Under the pieces are notes generated by a model. That model did not search any database. It was given only the letters and a program-made list of their open reading frames with translations, and was not told the origin of the DNA. The position numbers and the translations under genes are program-made. This document shows, piece by piece, positions 47,601-59,035 of a stretch of DNA of 64,000 nucleotides (position 1 is its first letter; each line of letters starts with the position of its first letter). Location: assembly GCF_030445035.2 (NCBI RefSeq), contig NC_080673.1:162126216-162190215 (forward strand), written 5' to 3'. This DNA comes from Dasypus novemcinctus (Eukaryota; Chordata; Mammalia; Cingulata; Dasypodidae).

Positions 47601-48533
47601 GGCTGGAAAACCTACTGCTAGATTTCCCCCTTATCCTGAAAAATGTGTGTCTCAAATGTTCAGAAAAAAGATGAATTTTTGCACCAGTGTGTATTAATAC
47701 TTACAAACTGATCATATATTTTACCAGAATGTATAGATTTTCATATAATTGGAAGTTAACAGTGTGGCTTTTAATATATTCTTTTGCCTAAATGCAAGTT
47801 AAAATTTGGGATTGCTCAGGAATTTAGACTCTATCTTTGTGATTAACTTCTTATTATGCAGACATTATGCTGATTTCAACCCTCACTAATAAGATTCTAA
47901 AATATAGAAATGCACCTACTTGGCTTATTAGAGAACAGGGGATGTTTTAATATATCTTTAATAGTTGGAGATGTTGCACTGCCTATGATCATGAAACTGA
48001 ATAGGAATTTATTTACATGAATAAGTATGTTGTGGTGAATCTGAACCAATGTAACATCAAAATTGTTTTCTTCAAAATACATGCCTTGTAAATTTAAAAA
48101 CACATATTGTTGTCATTTTGAAAGACCCTGCATAAAGATCTAGATTATCGAGCATTCCAGTTAATCTTTTAACTACATTTTCTTTGGAAATAGAGCATTT
48201 AAGAAATGTGCTGTTTCTTACATGCTCTTTTTAAGTTTGTACAAACTAAATGTTAATGGCACTCTATTAAGATAAACAAATCACAACACAAAAATGAAGT
48301 TATATTGAGCTCTAATTTTTTTTTGTTTTAGAGAAACAAGTTATCAAAATATCTTTCAATATGGTGACAAAATGATTTTACTTTTAATTCTGAAGATGAT
48401 AGTGATACTATTGTGATGCCACTGTCATGTGCTCAGGGAATATTAGTCTAAACATAGAGGAAGAAAATACATTTGAGACTGGTGAAATCATTTCTTATTA
48501 AAATGCAGAAAATATCTTCAGTTTCGCTAATAG
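47601..48533. other. Unassigned AT-rich DNA
   Basis: Nothing recognised; no frame above about 70 codons. Confidence 0.45.
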
Positions 48534-48993
48534 TGTGGCAATTTGAAACTGTATGTAAACCAGAAAAAACCGTTCTTAAATTTAATCTATTCCTTTGGTG
48601 TGAACCTACTGTAAATAGGCTTTTTGATGAGGTTACTTTAGTTAAGATACAGTCCACCTCAATCAGGTTGGGTCTTAATCCTAGTTCTAGAGTCCTTTAT
48701 CAGAGATTGGAACTGACAGAGAAAGAAAAAGCCACAGGAGGGGAAGCCAGAAGCTGCAATTCAGCAGAGAATGGAGGATAAGGGAGAGATCTGTACACAC
48801 TGCCATGTAACAAACTAAGGATTAAGGATCACCAGCAGCCAGCCCTAGAATGTCATCCTCTTCAGGAAGAAAGCAATGCCTTGATGATGCCTTGATTTGA
48901 ACTTTCTTTTACAAAACCATGAGCAATAAATTCCTATTGTTTAACCCAACCCACTTCATGGTATTTACTTAAGAAGCCTTCAAAACTAAAGCA
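48534..48993 (+). mobile_element. MaLR-like solo LTR (family B), sense
   Basis: It starts 'tgtggcaatttgaaactgtatg' and ends 'cttcaaaactaaagca', 460 bases. Shared landmarks with 18731-19185: 'gatgaggttactttagttaag', 'gagtcctttatcagag', 'gccagccctagaatgtcat', 'gttaaccc'-like 'tgtttaaccc'. It has an 'aataaa' at about 48926. The 5-bp flanks aatag and gacag agree at only 3 of 5 positions, so the duplication is not convincing. Confidence 0.75.
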
Positions 48994-50130
48994 GACAGTC
49001 GGGGTAAAAATTGCTAACTCTAAAGTGTTTTCATTCAGTATGTTCAATTTTAGGGCATTGTTTTCATTTCCTGATTTTTTCTATCTTTAGTGTTTTGCTG
49101 AATTGATACCATAGTAACATTTCTCATTGTTGCTACTGTACTTCTTAGTGGGTTTCCTTTACATTGGAAAATATTGGAAATTTTGATATGTTGAAACCTT
49201 TTACTTGATTGAATTTTTTCTTCTCATAATATGAACCTAAAAAGAATGCTCTCTGAACTCTTTTATCTTGATAACTAACTTTACACTTTTTTCTTACTAA
49301 TCAATATGATATATATAAAATAAGAGATTTCTAAGTATATTGGTTTTTTCCATGGGAAATATAAATTAATATTTACTTTATTTATGTTATTGTTAAACCT
49401 GACTTCTTAATTGTGTCCAAATATTGATCCCTATAATGTTACAAGTATTATATCAAACATTTTTACATATTTGTAAATGTGTCCTTAATGGTTTTTCTAA
49501 ACCAAGAAAAATTTGAAAGTTATCCATTTAACAATTTACATTAATAGTTCTATTGTAGGATAAAGAGAAAATGTCATATGTATTCCTTAAAACAATTTGA
49601 AACTAATTTCTTTCATTCACAAAAGCAATGAAAACCTAGGCAAATTAGGATATTAGTGTTTACTAAAAAAGAAAAACAGTTCTTTTTCAATTAGTAAAAA
49701 TGCTTGAGAAACAGAGTTATATGTTTGCTTCCACATCCTGAGTATTTAAGTACAACTTAGAAAAGAAATAATGTGGAGAAAATATAACATACTATGCAAT
49801 TCTTTGTTAATTTTGGCAGAGTTTTCTTGGTAAGTTGTTTTTTAGGTGTATTCAAATATATATATTGTAGATGGCACGCAGACATTTTTCTTTTTCCAAT
49901 TACCAAACAAATAATAATGCATCTTGTAAAGAGTTCACTCCAACTAAAAGACTAGAATCTCAATTACCAGAAACAGTAAGTTTAGGGAGAATAAAACACA
50001 GAAAAATTTTTTAACTCAATAGTGTAAAACTCTGAAAATAAAAATTCAAGTGAAGCGTACATATAAATACAGGGGTAGATAAAGCATTGCTTTTTTCCAT
50101 GATAATATTTCATATGTCACTGCATAGTTT
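48994..50130. other. Unassigned AT-rich DNA
   Basis: Nothing recognised. Confidence 0.45.
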
Positions 50131-50135
50131 GCTTG

Positions 50136-50682
50136 TGTAGCAGTTTGATATGGTTATCAATTCCATAAATAGATAAAGGATTATTTTGTAATATGGTCTG
50201 TTCCTGGGCATGATTAAGTTATGATTAGGGCTTTGATTGGGCCACATGATTAGGCCCACCAAGGGGTGGAGACTCACAGATAAAAGGCATGGCAAAGGAC
50301 AGAGTTGAGAGATTTTGATGCTGAGTTTTGATGTTGGAGTTTGATGCTGAAACCTTATGCTAGAGCCCTGGGAAGTAAGCACATGGAGAAAAGAGAAGAA
50401 AGCCCTGGGAAGAAAGGAACCCTGAGCCCAGGAAGAAGCCAGCCCTAGGAAAAGAGGAACCCTGAACCCAGAGAGAAGCAAGACCTGGAAAGGAGGAACC
50501 CTGGAAGCCTGAACACTAGCAGATATATTTTGCTCCAACATGTGAAAATAGACTTTAGTAAGGGAAGTAACTTACGTTTTATGACCTGGTAACTGTAAGC
50601 TCCTACCCCAAATAAACACCCTTTATAAAAACCAACCAATTTCTGGTATTTTGCATCAGTACTCCTTTGGCTGACTAATACA
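50136..50682 (+). mobile_element. Solo LTR (family A), sense
   Basis: 547 bases from 'tgtagcagtttgat' to 'ggctgactaataca'. Flanks gcttg (50131-50135) and gcctg (50683-50687) differ by one transition, consistent with a 5-bp duplication. Features include 'agataaaaggcatgg' (TATA-like), a purine-rich block with repeated 'ccctggga' and 'ggaaccctga' phrases (about 50370-50510), and 'ccaaataaacaccc' as polyadenylation signal. The sense orientation gives the correct polarity for the inverted copy at 39811-40443. Confidence 0.85.
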
Positions 50683-53250
50683 GCCTGCATGCATGTACTA
50701 CTCTAGTATATTTAATACACTTCTATTCAGCCCTACTTTCACTCTCAGCTGTTTGAAGCAATCAATCCCCAGAAGCAGAATATGAATGAATGAAATCAAT
50801 GCTTATTCTGCCTGCTTCTATCTTTTTCTCAAGCCAGGAGGATTGTTTCACAAATAATTCACTGATGTCTCATTTGTCATTATTGTAATTCAGTGGAATT
50901 TAGATTTTAAAATTCCTTATTTTATAACACTATGTTACATATTATTTTTATGCAGAGTGGTTTGAAAATATTTATTTTACTTTCTAATTTTTTTTGTTAT
51001 TTTTGTATTTTTTCTACTGTCAATTATATTAGTCATTTAATGGCCTCTTATTGCTGTGATTATCTACTCTCATTGCTACAAACATTTCTTTTTATGTTTG
51101 AATTTATGTCAGTTTTAAGTTATTCACACAATGCAAAACTGGACAAGGCTTCAGTTTCTGGTATGTGTAGGCAGGAGGAAACCCCATCGCTAACCTTGTA
51201 TTCTGATATTCATGAGTTCCCAGAGTTTCCACAACCAGATTCGAGATATATTTAATGGGATTGAGGACTAATTTCTTAAGGAAATTAGATTACTAAACAA
51301 TGGAGTCCATAACACAAAAAAATTGCCAAAAGTGAGGAAAGATGTGCCCTAGCCCTGTTGTCCTCATGTTGTGTGGGAGCAGTTGATTCAAATGTAGTGA
51401 AGACATTTACTTAAACCAGATTTACCTCAGCCCACTGTCAAGGAGCATTCCTATTGGCCTGGAAAGGAGATATTTGTGAAAAAAAAGGAAGAATGCTAAT
51501 ATTAGAGGCCTAGGAATTTTTGTGTTAGGAACCTCCCATTGCCACATAATAAAGCTATGAAAGCTTGAATATATCAGTGTATCATGTGCCTGTTGTGAAA
51601 CACTTCAAATTTTCTTGGTGCCTCCTTTTTCTTATTCCAGAGGCAATTGCAATAAATGTGGGCAATGATCATGATCATGATGTTCCACTTGACAGAACCT
51701 CAGGCAAAGGCAAAGCCTTTCACATTCCACTCAGAATTTCATGTTGATGCAAAGCCTTGGTACACCTCGGGATCCTGTTTGCCACCCACATTTTTCAACC
51801 CCAATATGGGAAGAATATATTTGACCAATATATTTATCACATATTTATCACCCCATGGACTTTTCTGAGATGTAGGTCATGTAATATCTTGAACTTCTCA
51901 GGAAATGATCCCAAAAGATAAATAAACAGTCACCTCTCTCAATTTCAGATCGGTTCTTTCTCCTACGCTTCCTTATTTTCTTTGCCTCTCACTCTTGCTT
52001 CCTACTAATGACATAGTAGTAAATATACACTTGCTTCAGCCTTGGTTTTCTGAGAATTTCAGGCTAAGATAGTCATTTGTAAACTTTTCTGTTGCAAATT
52101 ACAGAACAACTAAATCAGATTCCCTTCATCCTAAAAGAATATTGACTAATAAAAAAAGAGACATCTGGTGGGATGCGGGCTTCAGAAATGACTCAATTTA
52201 GGACTCAGAAATCATCAGAACAAAGATTTCTTTCCAATTCTTGGCTCTGTTTTTCAGGTTTTGTGTTTATTCTCAATTTCAAGCAGCAACAAGATGGTAG
52301 TGTTGATCTGGTTCTTGAATCCCAAGTCCTGAAGCAAAATTAAGAGACCCTTTCCTATAATAATCCCACCAAAATATTAATTTTCAATGTCACCGATTGA
52401 ATTCTATTTCTGTTGCTAACTTGAAAACCTTTGTGATATTAGCTTAAGTTTCAGGAATGTAATCATTCTTTGAGTTTATAAGTGGTATCAACTTCACATG
52501 AAACTTAACGGCCTAAGTGTGGAGGAGATGGTATTTCACCAGAGGTAAATTGCAGTGTGGTTGCCCGAAGAGGGCTGTATGGGTGCTGCAAAGTCAGTAT
52601 TTGTCCACTACATAAAACACAAATTATTCTGTTGCAAAATACCACAGGAGATAGAAAAGGCGTTTTCTTACTTCAAACAGAATTTCCGATTCAGAGGCAT
52701 GCAGAGACATAACTGCCACTGGTGAAGAACACAGAAAAGACATTTCTAGGTGAATCAACATCAGGGAAGGCCATTGTCACTGTCATTGTGTGCATGATTG
52801 AACAAGAGCACCAGAGGCCCAGTAGATTAGTTTATTAAAGCAATGAGAAAAGCAGCAGCTGCCAACAGTCAACAGAGGTGTCTGAAGCTGCAGCTGAAAC
52901 AGATGTGAAGCAGAAGCAATGCCACCAATGTGAATTATTATGCTTTAGTAGCTCTCCCTAAAGCCACAGAGATGTCCAAGAAAGAAAGAAGGAAAGAAAG
53001 AATGAAGGGAAGAAGGAGAGGGGAGGGGCTTAAGTTCTGTTATTTGGAAAGTGAAAACTGTTAAATTATTGAATTTAGGCATAAACTGCTAAATGGCCTT
53101 ATCTGATACCTTAATATCACATGCGTTAAAATTTGATGATGCTTAGCAAAGGCTTAGCTATCATTTATTCTTATTTTATATTTGCATTTTAAGATTTTTT
53201 TTCTATGTTCTCTTTTTTACAGGATTTGGAGCCAAGATTTTCACTTCCTA
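50683..53250. other. Unassigned; purine-rich run at 52978-53030
   Basis: I see no gene in this 2.6-kb stretch. The longest frame (50932-51255, 107 codons) has no recognisable domain. A (gaaa)n/(gga)n tract lies at about 52978-53030. Confidence 0.45.
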
Positions 53251-53254
53251 TCTA

Positions 53255-53600
53255 TAACCATGAGAAAATTGTTTCCTCTTTCTATACATCAATTTCTTCA
53301 TTTGTAAAATGAGGCTACTAATATCTACCTTATCAGATTGTTTGCTTAAGAGAAAATACTCCAAAGATAGACTAAATGGGTTAAAATCTCAGTTCCACTG
53401 ACCATTATCTGCATGAAATTGACAAGTTACTCTCAAAATTTCAGTTTTTCCTTCCACAAAATGGGGATAAATAAAAGCATCTATTTTGTAGGATATGAGA
53501 ATTCCATGAGTTAATATTCTTGAAGCTTTTAGAGGAGTACATGTCAAACATAGGTACTTCTCATTTTGCTTGACACATGAAAATGGTTAATGCATGTTTG
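53255..53600 (+). mobile_element. Two adjacent MIR fragments, sense
   Basis: Both carry the MIR core. First: 'catcaatttcttcatttgtaaaatgaggctactaatatctacc' (about 53288-53330). Second: 'tctcagttccactgacc', 'gaaattgacaagttactctcaaaatttcag', 'ccacaaaatggggataa' (about 53388-53470), followed by the degraded 3' end to about 53570. Confidence 0.75.
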
Positions 53601-54954
53601 CTTACCTTCATCCCAAGCTATATAAATTGGAAAATTAAATTACTCTAACTAGTCTTTTTAAAAACAAACTAATTGGGAAAATTCATCATAAATAGGTATT
53701 TTTTTTTGTTTTTCATACTCGTCTGTACACTTTAGGCAGTACTAGAGTAATATTTCTATTATATATAATTTGAGAAAGGTGAGAATAACGGAAGAAATAA
53801 TTTAGACTAAAAATCATGTCATTGCTTTGTGAAATGAGTGTGCCATTGTAACACAGAAAAACATTAGGTTTGTTCTGGATGGCTACATATGGGATAATTT
53901 AGTCCAATTACTGGCAATTTAAAAGAGCTAAATTTCAATTAAATATGAGCATGATCTTTCTTAAAAATGAACGTCCAACAATGGGATGGGTTTCTTTGAC
54001 AGATAGTGAGTTTGCCCTCACTAAAAGTATGCAAACGTGAGAAAAATATCTTGTAGGTATTGTTGTGGATTCTATCCAAGAATCTTTTGGAGATTGGATT
54101 CAAAACTGCTTTTAATTTTTTTCTGTCCTAGGATATTATGATTTAAGTTCATTTTCTCTAAATTTATATAAACTACAATTTTGAAGAGAGAGAAATCAAA
54201 AGGGCAAATAACTATGTTTAATAAAAGATCTGAATGTAAAACTAATTTCTTCCGGATGATGCCAGAGCTAGCTGTCATCTGTTTTTGAACTTTTTGAGTG
54301 ATCTGAAATCTACTGACTGGTAAAAGAAGCATTTAGACACTTTAAAAGGAAAGCTTTGTCAATCAGATACTGCTACACCACTGAAGGCTTTTGTCTTTTT
54401 GTGCTTTGCTGAATTTCCAAACATGTTCAACATTACATAGCTCTAGTGATTTAAACCTGTTTCTCTGTGACTTGCAAGTAAAGAAAGCCATTTATTTTTC
54501 CTTTAAACAGCTGCTCATGGGATGAGAAAGCTCTCACAATTTTAATTTTCTTGTCTTCGTTTACATAACATTATAATCTGCCTGGAGACTTGTAAGTGTC
54601 CCATGGGTTGCCAACAAAGAAAGATAATGAAAGCAGCTTTCTAGTGAACACTGTGCACTTATCTTAAAGAAAAGACAAGAAAATCTCCCCTTTGTTAACA
54701 CATTTTACTTTTCCTATTGAATTTATAAGATTTAATAACAGGCAACTTGAAAATAAGTAGCAAATATATAATAAATATAATGTTTATCTGTTAATACAGT
54801 TAGTAATGACCAATAATGTTAACCATGTCAGCAAAATATCACCCTCAACAAAATGATTAATGAAAAACATGAAGGGACAACTCATCTTCTGAGGGAAAAT
54901 GTGTACTGATAATGACTGTTTACTAATATACCATTTAATGTACATATTAATATT
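53601..54954. other. Unassigned AT-rich DNA
   Basis: Nothing recognised. Confidence 0.45.
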
Positions 54955-55095
54955 AGTCCACTATCGCTCTATAAATTTATTAATTTATTAAATACACATG
55001 TATTGAACACTGATTATGAACTGAGGGTTGAGCTCCAACAGTGAGTAAAAGCGGCATGAATTCTGCTCTCATTGAGATGCTAGTCCGGTAGGCTC
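54955..55095 (-). mobile_element. L2 3'-end fragment, antisense
   Basis: 'tattaaatacacatgtattgaacactgattatgaactgagggttgagctcc' followed by 'gtgagtaaaagcggcatgaattctgctctcattgagatgctagtcc' is antisense L2 3' UTR, diverged. Confidence 0.6.
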
Positions 55096-55139
55096 AGCTG
55101 TTTCATGATAAAATATATAATATTGAAAAGTTTGTATAG

Positions 55140-55202
55140 TATATCACCTTCAAGATAAGGAAATTAAGGCTCAGAGGAGTTTTGTAATTTTCACTATATA
55201 AC
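55140..55202 (-). mobile_element. MIR fragment interrupted by an LTR
   Basis: 'aagataaggaaattaaggctcagaggag' is antisense MIR. It appears to resume after the LTR at about 55855-55900 ('ctagtgaatggcaaaactcagaagtgg'), so the LTR inserted into the MIR. Confidence 0.55.
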
Positions 55203-55852
55203 ACATCAATGGGCTGCTGATACAAAGTACCAGAAATGAATTGGTTTCTATAAAAGGGATTTATTTGGGGTAAAAACTTTTATTGCTGAGGCTGTTAAAA
55301 TATCTAAATTAAGGCACCATCATGGTGCTTTCTAACCAGTCACCTGCCATGAGTTGAAGCAAGATAGCTCCTAATCTCTGCCAAGATCTGCGCTCAGTTG
55401 GGGACCATAGGCCTAGGGCTTGTCTCTTTCCCAGTGTCCTATGTCAACTTTGCTGTTCCACTTTCTTCCCACACTCAGCTGTAGGCTGTCAGGGCTAATC
55501 TCTTGAGCTCCTCCATGGGCCCATCCTCTTGGGGTTTCACACTTCAGCCATTCTTTAGTCCTCTCTCTTACATGGAGGGATCAATCATGGCAGCTTCCTT
55601 TCCCTGTGTCTCTCTGTGTGTCTCTGTATCTTCATGTATATCCCAGCAAGGAGACAGAGATTCAATCTGAGTCACACTTCACTGATGCTGTCCAATCTAC
55701 AGCTCAAAATTGATCTTGTCAAGTAATCTAATCAAAGGTCCCTCAACTGAATTTCATGCAATCAAATGATATCACACCCAGAGAAATAGACTAACTTACA
55801 AACATAATCTTTCTCCTTTTGGGATTCATAAAATATTCTCAAACTGTCACGC
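55203..55852 (-). mobile_element. MaLR-like solo LTR (family A relative), antisense
   Basis: Landmarks shared with the inverted LTR at 39811: 'gctgatacaaagtaccagaaatg', 'ctataaaagggatttatttggggt', 'ggagacagagattcaatctgagtcac', 'aacataatctttctccttttgggattcataaaatattctcaaactgtca'. About 650 bases; no internal part. Target-site duplication not resolved. Confidence 0.75.
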
Positions 55853-56293
55853 ATACCTAGTGAATGGCAAAACTCAGAAGTGGTATTTCAGCACATTTTG
55901 GGGGATTTCCAAAGTCCAGTTCCTTTCATTTGTCTCTTAGTTTGGTGTTTCTAGTTCAGCATCATCTTTATTCTTTATAATGTCTTCTTTTATGATTCTA
56001 GATTTAAAAAATATGATTTCTTTGATATTTAAGGAAAAAAATGTGCCTTTAACTCTTATTTCCCATGAATATTTTTACCTGGAAAATAGGAAACTACCTA
56101 TCCATGCAAGATAAATTAAATTATTAACATCACAGATGAGGAAGAGATGCCACTGACCTATCTTGAAAAGTGATAAACATAGACATATAAACTATATCCA
56201 CTATTAAAAAAAAAACACTTTACATGAAGTCAAGTAATGGACATATTCCTCTATTTATAAAAAAAAATTCTTACCCCTCAAAGACAGGTTACT
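55853..56293. other. Unassigned, apart from the MIR remainder at its start
   Basis: No gene. Homopolymer A-runs near 56200-56270. Confidence 0.45.
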
Positions 56294-56762
56294 TGTCTTA
56301 GTCTGCTAGGGATACTATGACAAATACCACACAATGGGTTAGCTTAAACAAGAACATATTAGCTCCTGGTTTTAAAGGCCAGAAGTCCAATATCAAATAC
56401 TCAACAAGCTAGGCTTTCTCCCCCAAGTCTGCAGCATTCTGGTGCTGGCTTGTCACAATCCTTGGAACTCCTTGGTTTGCATGTCTGCCTCTGTCACATG
56501 GACTCCAACTGTGCCTTTCTCTGATTTCTGGCTTTTCCTTGTTTTCAGTATTAAGGATTAATATGGACTAAAGCCTACCCAGATTTGATTTGCCACGCCT
56601 AAATAGGATCCTAAAAGATCCTACTCACAATTACAAATGAGTCCACACTTTAACTGATAAAACATCTTTAGAGTACCATATTTACAAATGGATTTAAATG
56701 TACCAAAACATGGGTTAAGACTTGAAGATGTCTCTTGGGGGAACATAATTCAATCCCCAACA
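56294..56762 (-). mobile_element. MLT1/MST-like solo LTR, antisense
   Basis: It starts 'tgtcttagtctgctagggatac' and ends 'ggaacataattcaatccccaaca', 469 bases. Flanks ttact (56289-56293) and ctact (56763-56767) differ by one transition, as expected for an old 5-bp duplication. The text matches the MLT1/MST antisense pattern ('ccagaagtccaatatcaa'). Confidence 0.8.
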
Positions 56763-56799
56763 CTACTCTAGCTTTTAAATTCTAAATTGTGCTCATATT

Positions 56800-57204
56800 C
56801 AACAATTGCATTTTTTTTTTAAGATTTATTTATTTATTTCTCCCCCACCCCGGTTGTCTATTCTCTATGTCTATTTGCTGCATCTTCTTTGTCCGTTTCT
56901 GCTGTGTTTCTTTTTGTTGCATCATCTTATTGTGTCAGCTCTCCATGTGTGCGGTACCATTCCTGGGCAGGCTGCACTTTCTTTCATGCTGGGCGGGCTC
57001 ACCTTACGGGGCACACTCCTTGACCATGGGGCTCCCCTACGCGGCGGACACCCCTGCATATCAGGGCACTCCTTGCACGCATCAGCACTGCACATGCACC
57101 AGCTCCACACAGGTCAAGGAGGCCCGGGGTTTGAACCGCGGACCTCCCATGTGGTAGACGGACGCCCTAACCACTGGGCCAAGTCTTCCGCCAACAATTG
57201 CATT
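56800..57204 (-). mobile_element. Full-length DAS-type SINE with 13-bp TSDs
   Basis: The repeat caacaattgcatt lies at 56800-56812 and 57192-57204, enclosing a 379-base minus-strand element. Read on the minus strand, a tRNA-like head (57191 downwards) has an A-box region at 57168-57181 (tggcccagtggtta) and a B-box at 57127-57137 (ggttcaaaccc). An unrelated body follows, then a 'aataaataaatctt' end and a poly-A tail seen here as T-run 56813-56820. I recognise it as the armadillo DAS-SINE group. Intact boxes, high CpG content and perfect TSDs mark it as one of the youngest insertions in the window. Confidence 0.92.
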
Positions 57205-57637
57205 CTAAAATAAAGCATTTAAAATAAAGCATATACATGAATTTGCAAATATCAACAAGGAAATTGGCATAAAAATGTCTAATTATATAATGAGGGAAAG
57301 TACATGAGTCTATGTATGAATTGAGTGTTTAAAAAATTTGAAGTTAACTTTTAATTTTAATCTATTTTCTTTAACAAAATATTATTTCTTAACTCAAAGA
57401 TACTCAGCTGAATGGAATTTATTTCTTTTTTTTTCCTACTTAACTGGCATCTGTTCTTAATCTGTCAGCGCTGGGCTAATGTAAATAGCATTGTTTCCCT
57501 CAAAGCTATTCTCAGCTCTGTGCTGCCTTTGAATTCTAGATTTTGATTAAAGGAAAGACATTCTCAATATAAACTATAAAAAATAAGAAACATTCTCATG
57601 AGAACATGCTTAAATTATTATCTTCTAATAAATAAAG
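57205..57637. other. Unassigned
   Basis: Nothing recognised. Confidence 0.45.
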
Positions 57638-58007
57638 TTTGGTAGGCCCAACTTGGAGGCACTTGTTCTAAGCCCTATGTCAGCAAAACCAAAATCTAAA
57701 TTTCTATTCCCTATAAGTGCCCAGATAAGAAAATTTAAATCAGCCAAGCAGCCATCACCAATTCCCTTTTCTTATGCCAACTAACTTCCTTATTATTAAA
57801 CAATTTACCTGCACTAGCCATATTAGGAAAGGTAGTCTACATTAACCAATGAAGATTTTCTCCCAATGTACTTCTTTTTTCTGTATAAAAGCCTGTTGCT
57901 TTGCTCAGCAGAATTCCTCTCTACCTTATGGTGATTGGAATCCCAATTTGTGAATTAATTAAAACAAAACTCTCTGAGATCTAACTAAATTTAGTTCAAG
58001 TTTTTAA
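57638..58007 (+). mobile_element. Probable solo LTR, sense
   Basis: It looks like an LTR of about 370 bases: start near 'tggtaggcccaacttgg', TATA-box context 'ctgtataaaagcctgttgctttgctcagcag' (about 57880), a 'gaattaattaaaacaaaactc' late segment and an end near 'gtttttaaca'. No second copy in this window and no clear target-site duplication, so the limits are approximate. Confidence 0.55.
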
Positions 58008-58599
58008 CATACCTTTGAGATTCCAAAAGTTGTTAGCATCTGCTAAGGCTTCCTTTTTAGGACATTTTTACCTATTCATTCATAATTCATCTTTTCCTTT
58101 AATGATTCATGCATGTATGGAAACTTTTATTCAAATTATGCATGAGCCACTTTTGTCTGCCAGACACTGTGCTGTTGTTATAGATTATAAATAACAAAAA
58201 CAAAAATTACCAACTACATAGCACTTAACTATATTTCAAGAGTTTCATATATAGCATTCATTTCTAAGCTCTAAGAATTCCATTGTGTAGCAAAGGAGGA
58301 GATAAATCATTGTGTTTCAATATGGCATGTTAAATTAGGTATCTGTGGAGGGAAAAGGTTTGGGGATAAAAAGGCGTGATCAGCTCTGTTTTGGGAGCTG
58401 ATTCAGACAATGCTACGTGATATATTTTTTCTTTTTTGTCATATGAGAAAAATGAGGGCATATCTAGGTTCAAAGAAGAGATATAGTGTGTTTGAAGAAC
58501 ACTATGTAGGTCAATATATCTATTGCATATGATATGGGAAGATGATGAGAAGAAGATGAGCTTTTGCATTTACTTAAGTAATTCACAAATGTTGTGGCA
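58008..58599. other. Unassigned; L2-like trace near 58150
   Basis: 'gccagacactgtgctgttgttatagattataaataac' near 58160-58195 suggests a decayed L2 3' end, antisense. Nothing else recognised. Confidence 0.4.
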
Positions 58600-58880
58600 A
58601 TGTTTAGCCATTAAATGTTTAAATAGGAAGGTGACACGTTCAAATTAGCAGTTGAGAAAGATTCTGGTTTCTATAGAGAAGCCAGTGAAAACTGGGTGCA
58701 GGGAATCAAATCTCCAATTGTAAACCAGGTTTGAACTAGAAATCATTTAAATAAAAGAAGTAGTAATGAGGGCAGACGGACAGAAACAGACTAATTTTAG
58801 AGTATTTTGAATGAACTAGTGATTGAAAATGGAGATGAAGAAGGGTTGAATGCTAACTATGTATTATGCACTATTCTTGG
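58600..58880 (-). mobile_element. L2 fragment, antisense
   Basis: 'taaataggaaggtgacacgttcaaattagc', 'gattctggtttctatagagaagcc' and 'gaagtagtaatgaggg' follow the antisense L2 ORF2 pattern in diverged form. Confidence 0.5.
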
Positions 58881-58904
58881 CAGAAAAAAGAAATGAACAA
58901 TCAA

Positions 58905-59035
58905 TAGATAGTATATAAAGAAAACAAAGAAAAAAATGGTAAAACAACCATATCAATTATATTGAATATAAATGGATTAAACACTTCAGTTAAAAGGCAT
59001 ATTGTTGGAGAGATTTTTTTAAAAAATAGAGACTG
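58905..59035 (+). mobile_element. Small L1 ORF2-start fragment, sense
   Basis: 'catatcaattatattgaatataaatggattaaacacttcagttaaaaggcat' corresponds to the ORF2 N-terminus (…LNVNGLN… region). The frame 58962-59186 shows NINGLNTSVKRH before diverging. Confidence 0.6.

Noticed and set aside
50110..50690. Antisense frames of 143 and 81 codons
   Set aside because: They read through the LTR at 50136-50682 in the wrong orientation and show no domain.
57110..57191. tRNA gene
   Set aside because: A/B boxes belong to the head of a SINE with TSDs and a poly-A tail, not to a free tRNA gene. The same holds for 28020-28258 and 45309-45412.
56806..57213. 135-codon plus-strand frame
   Set aside because: It lies wholly over the antisense of a SINE; no domain is present.
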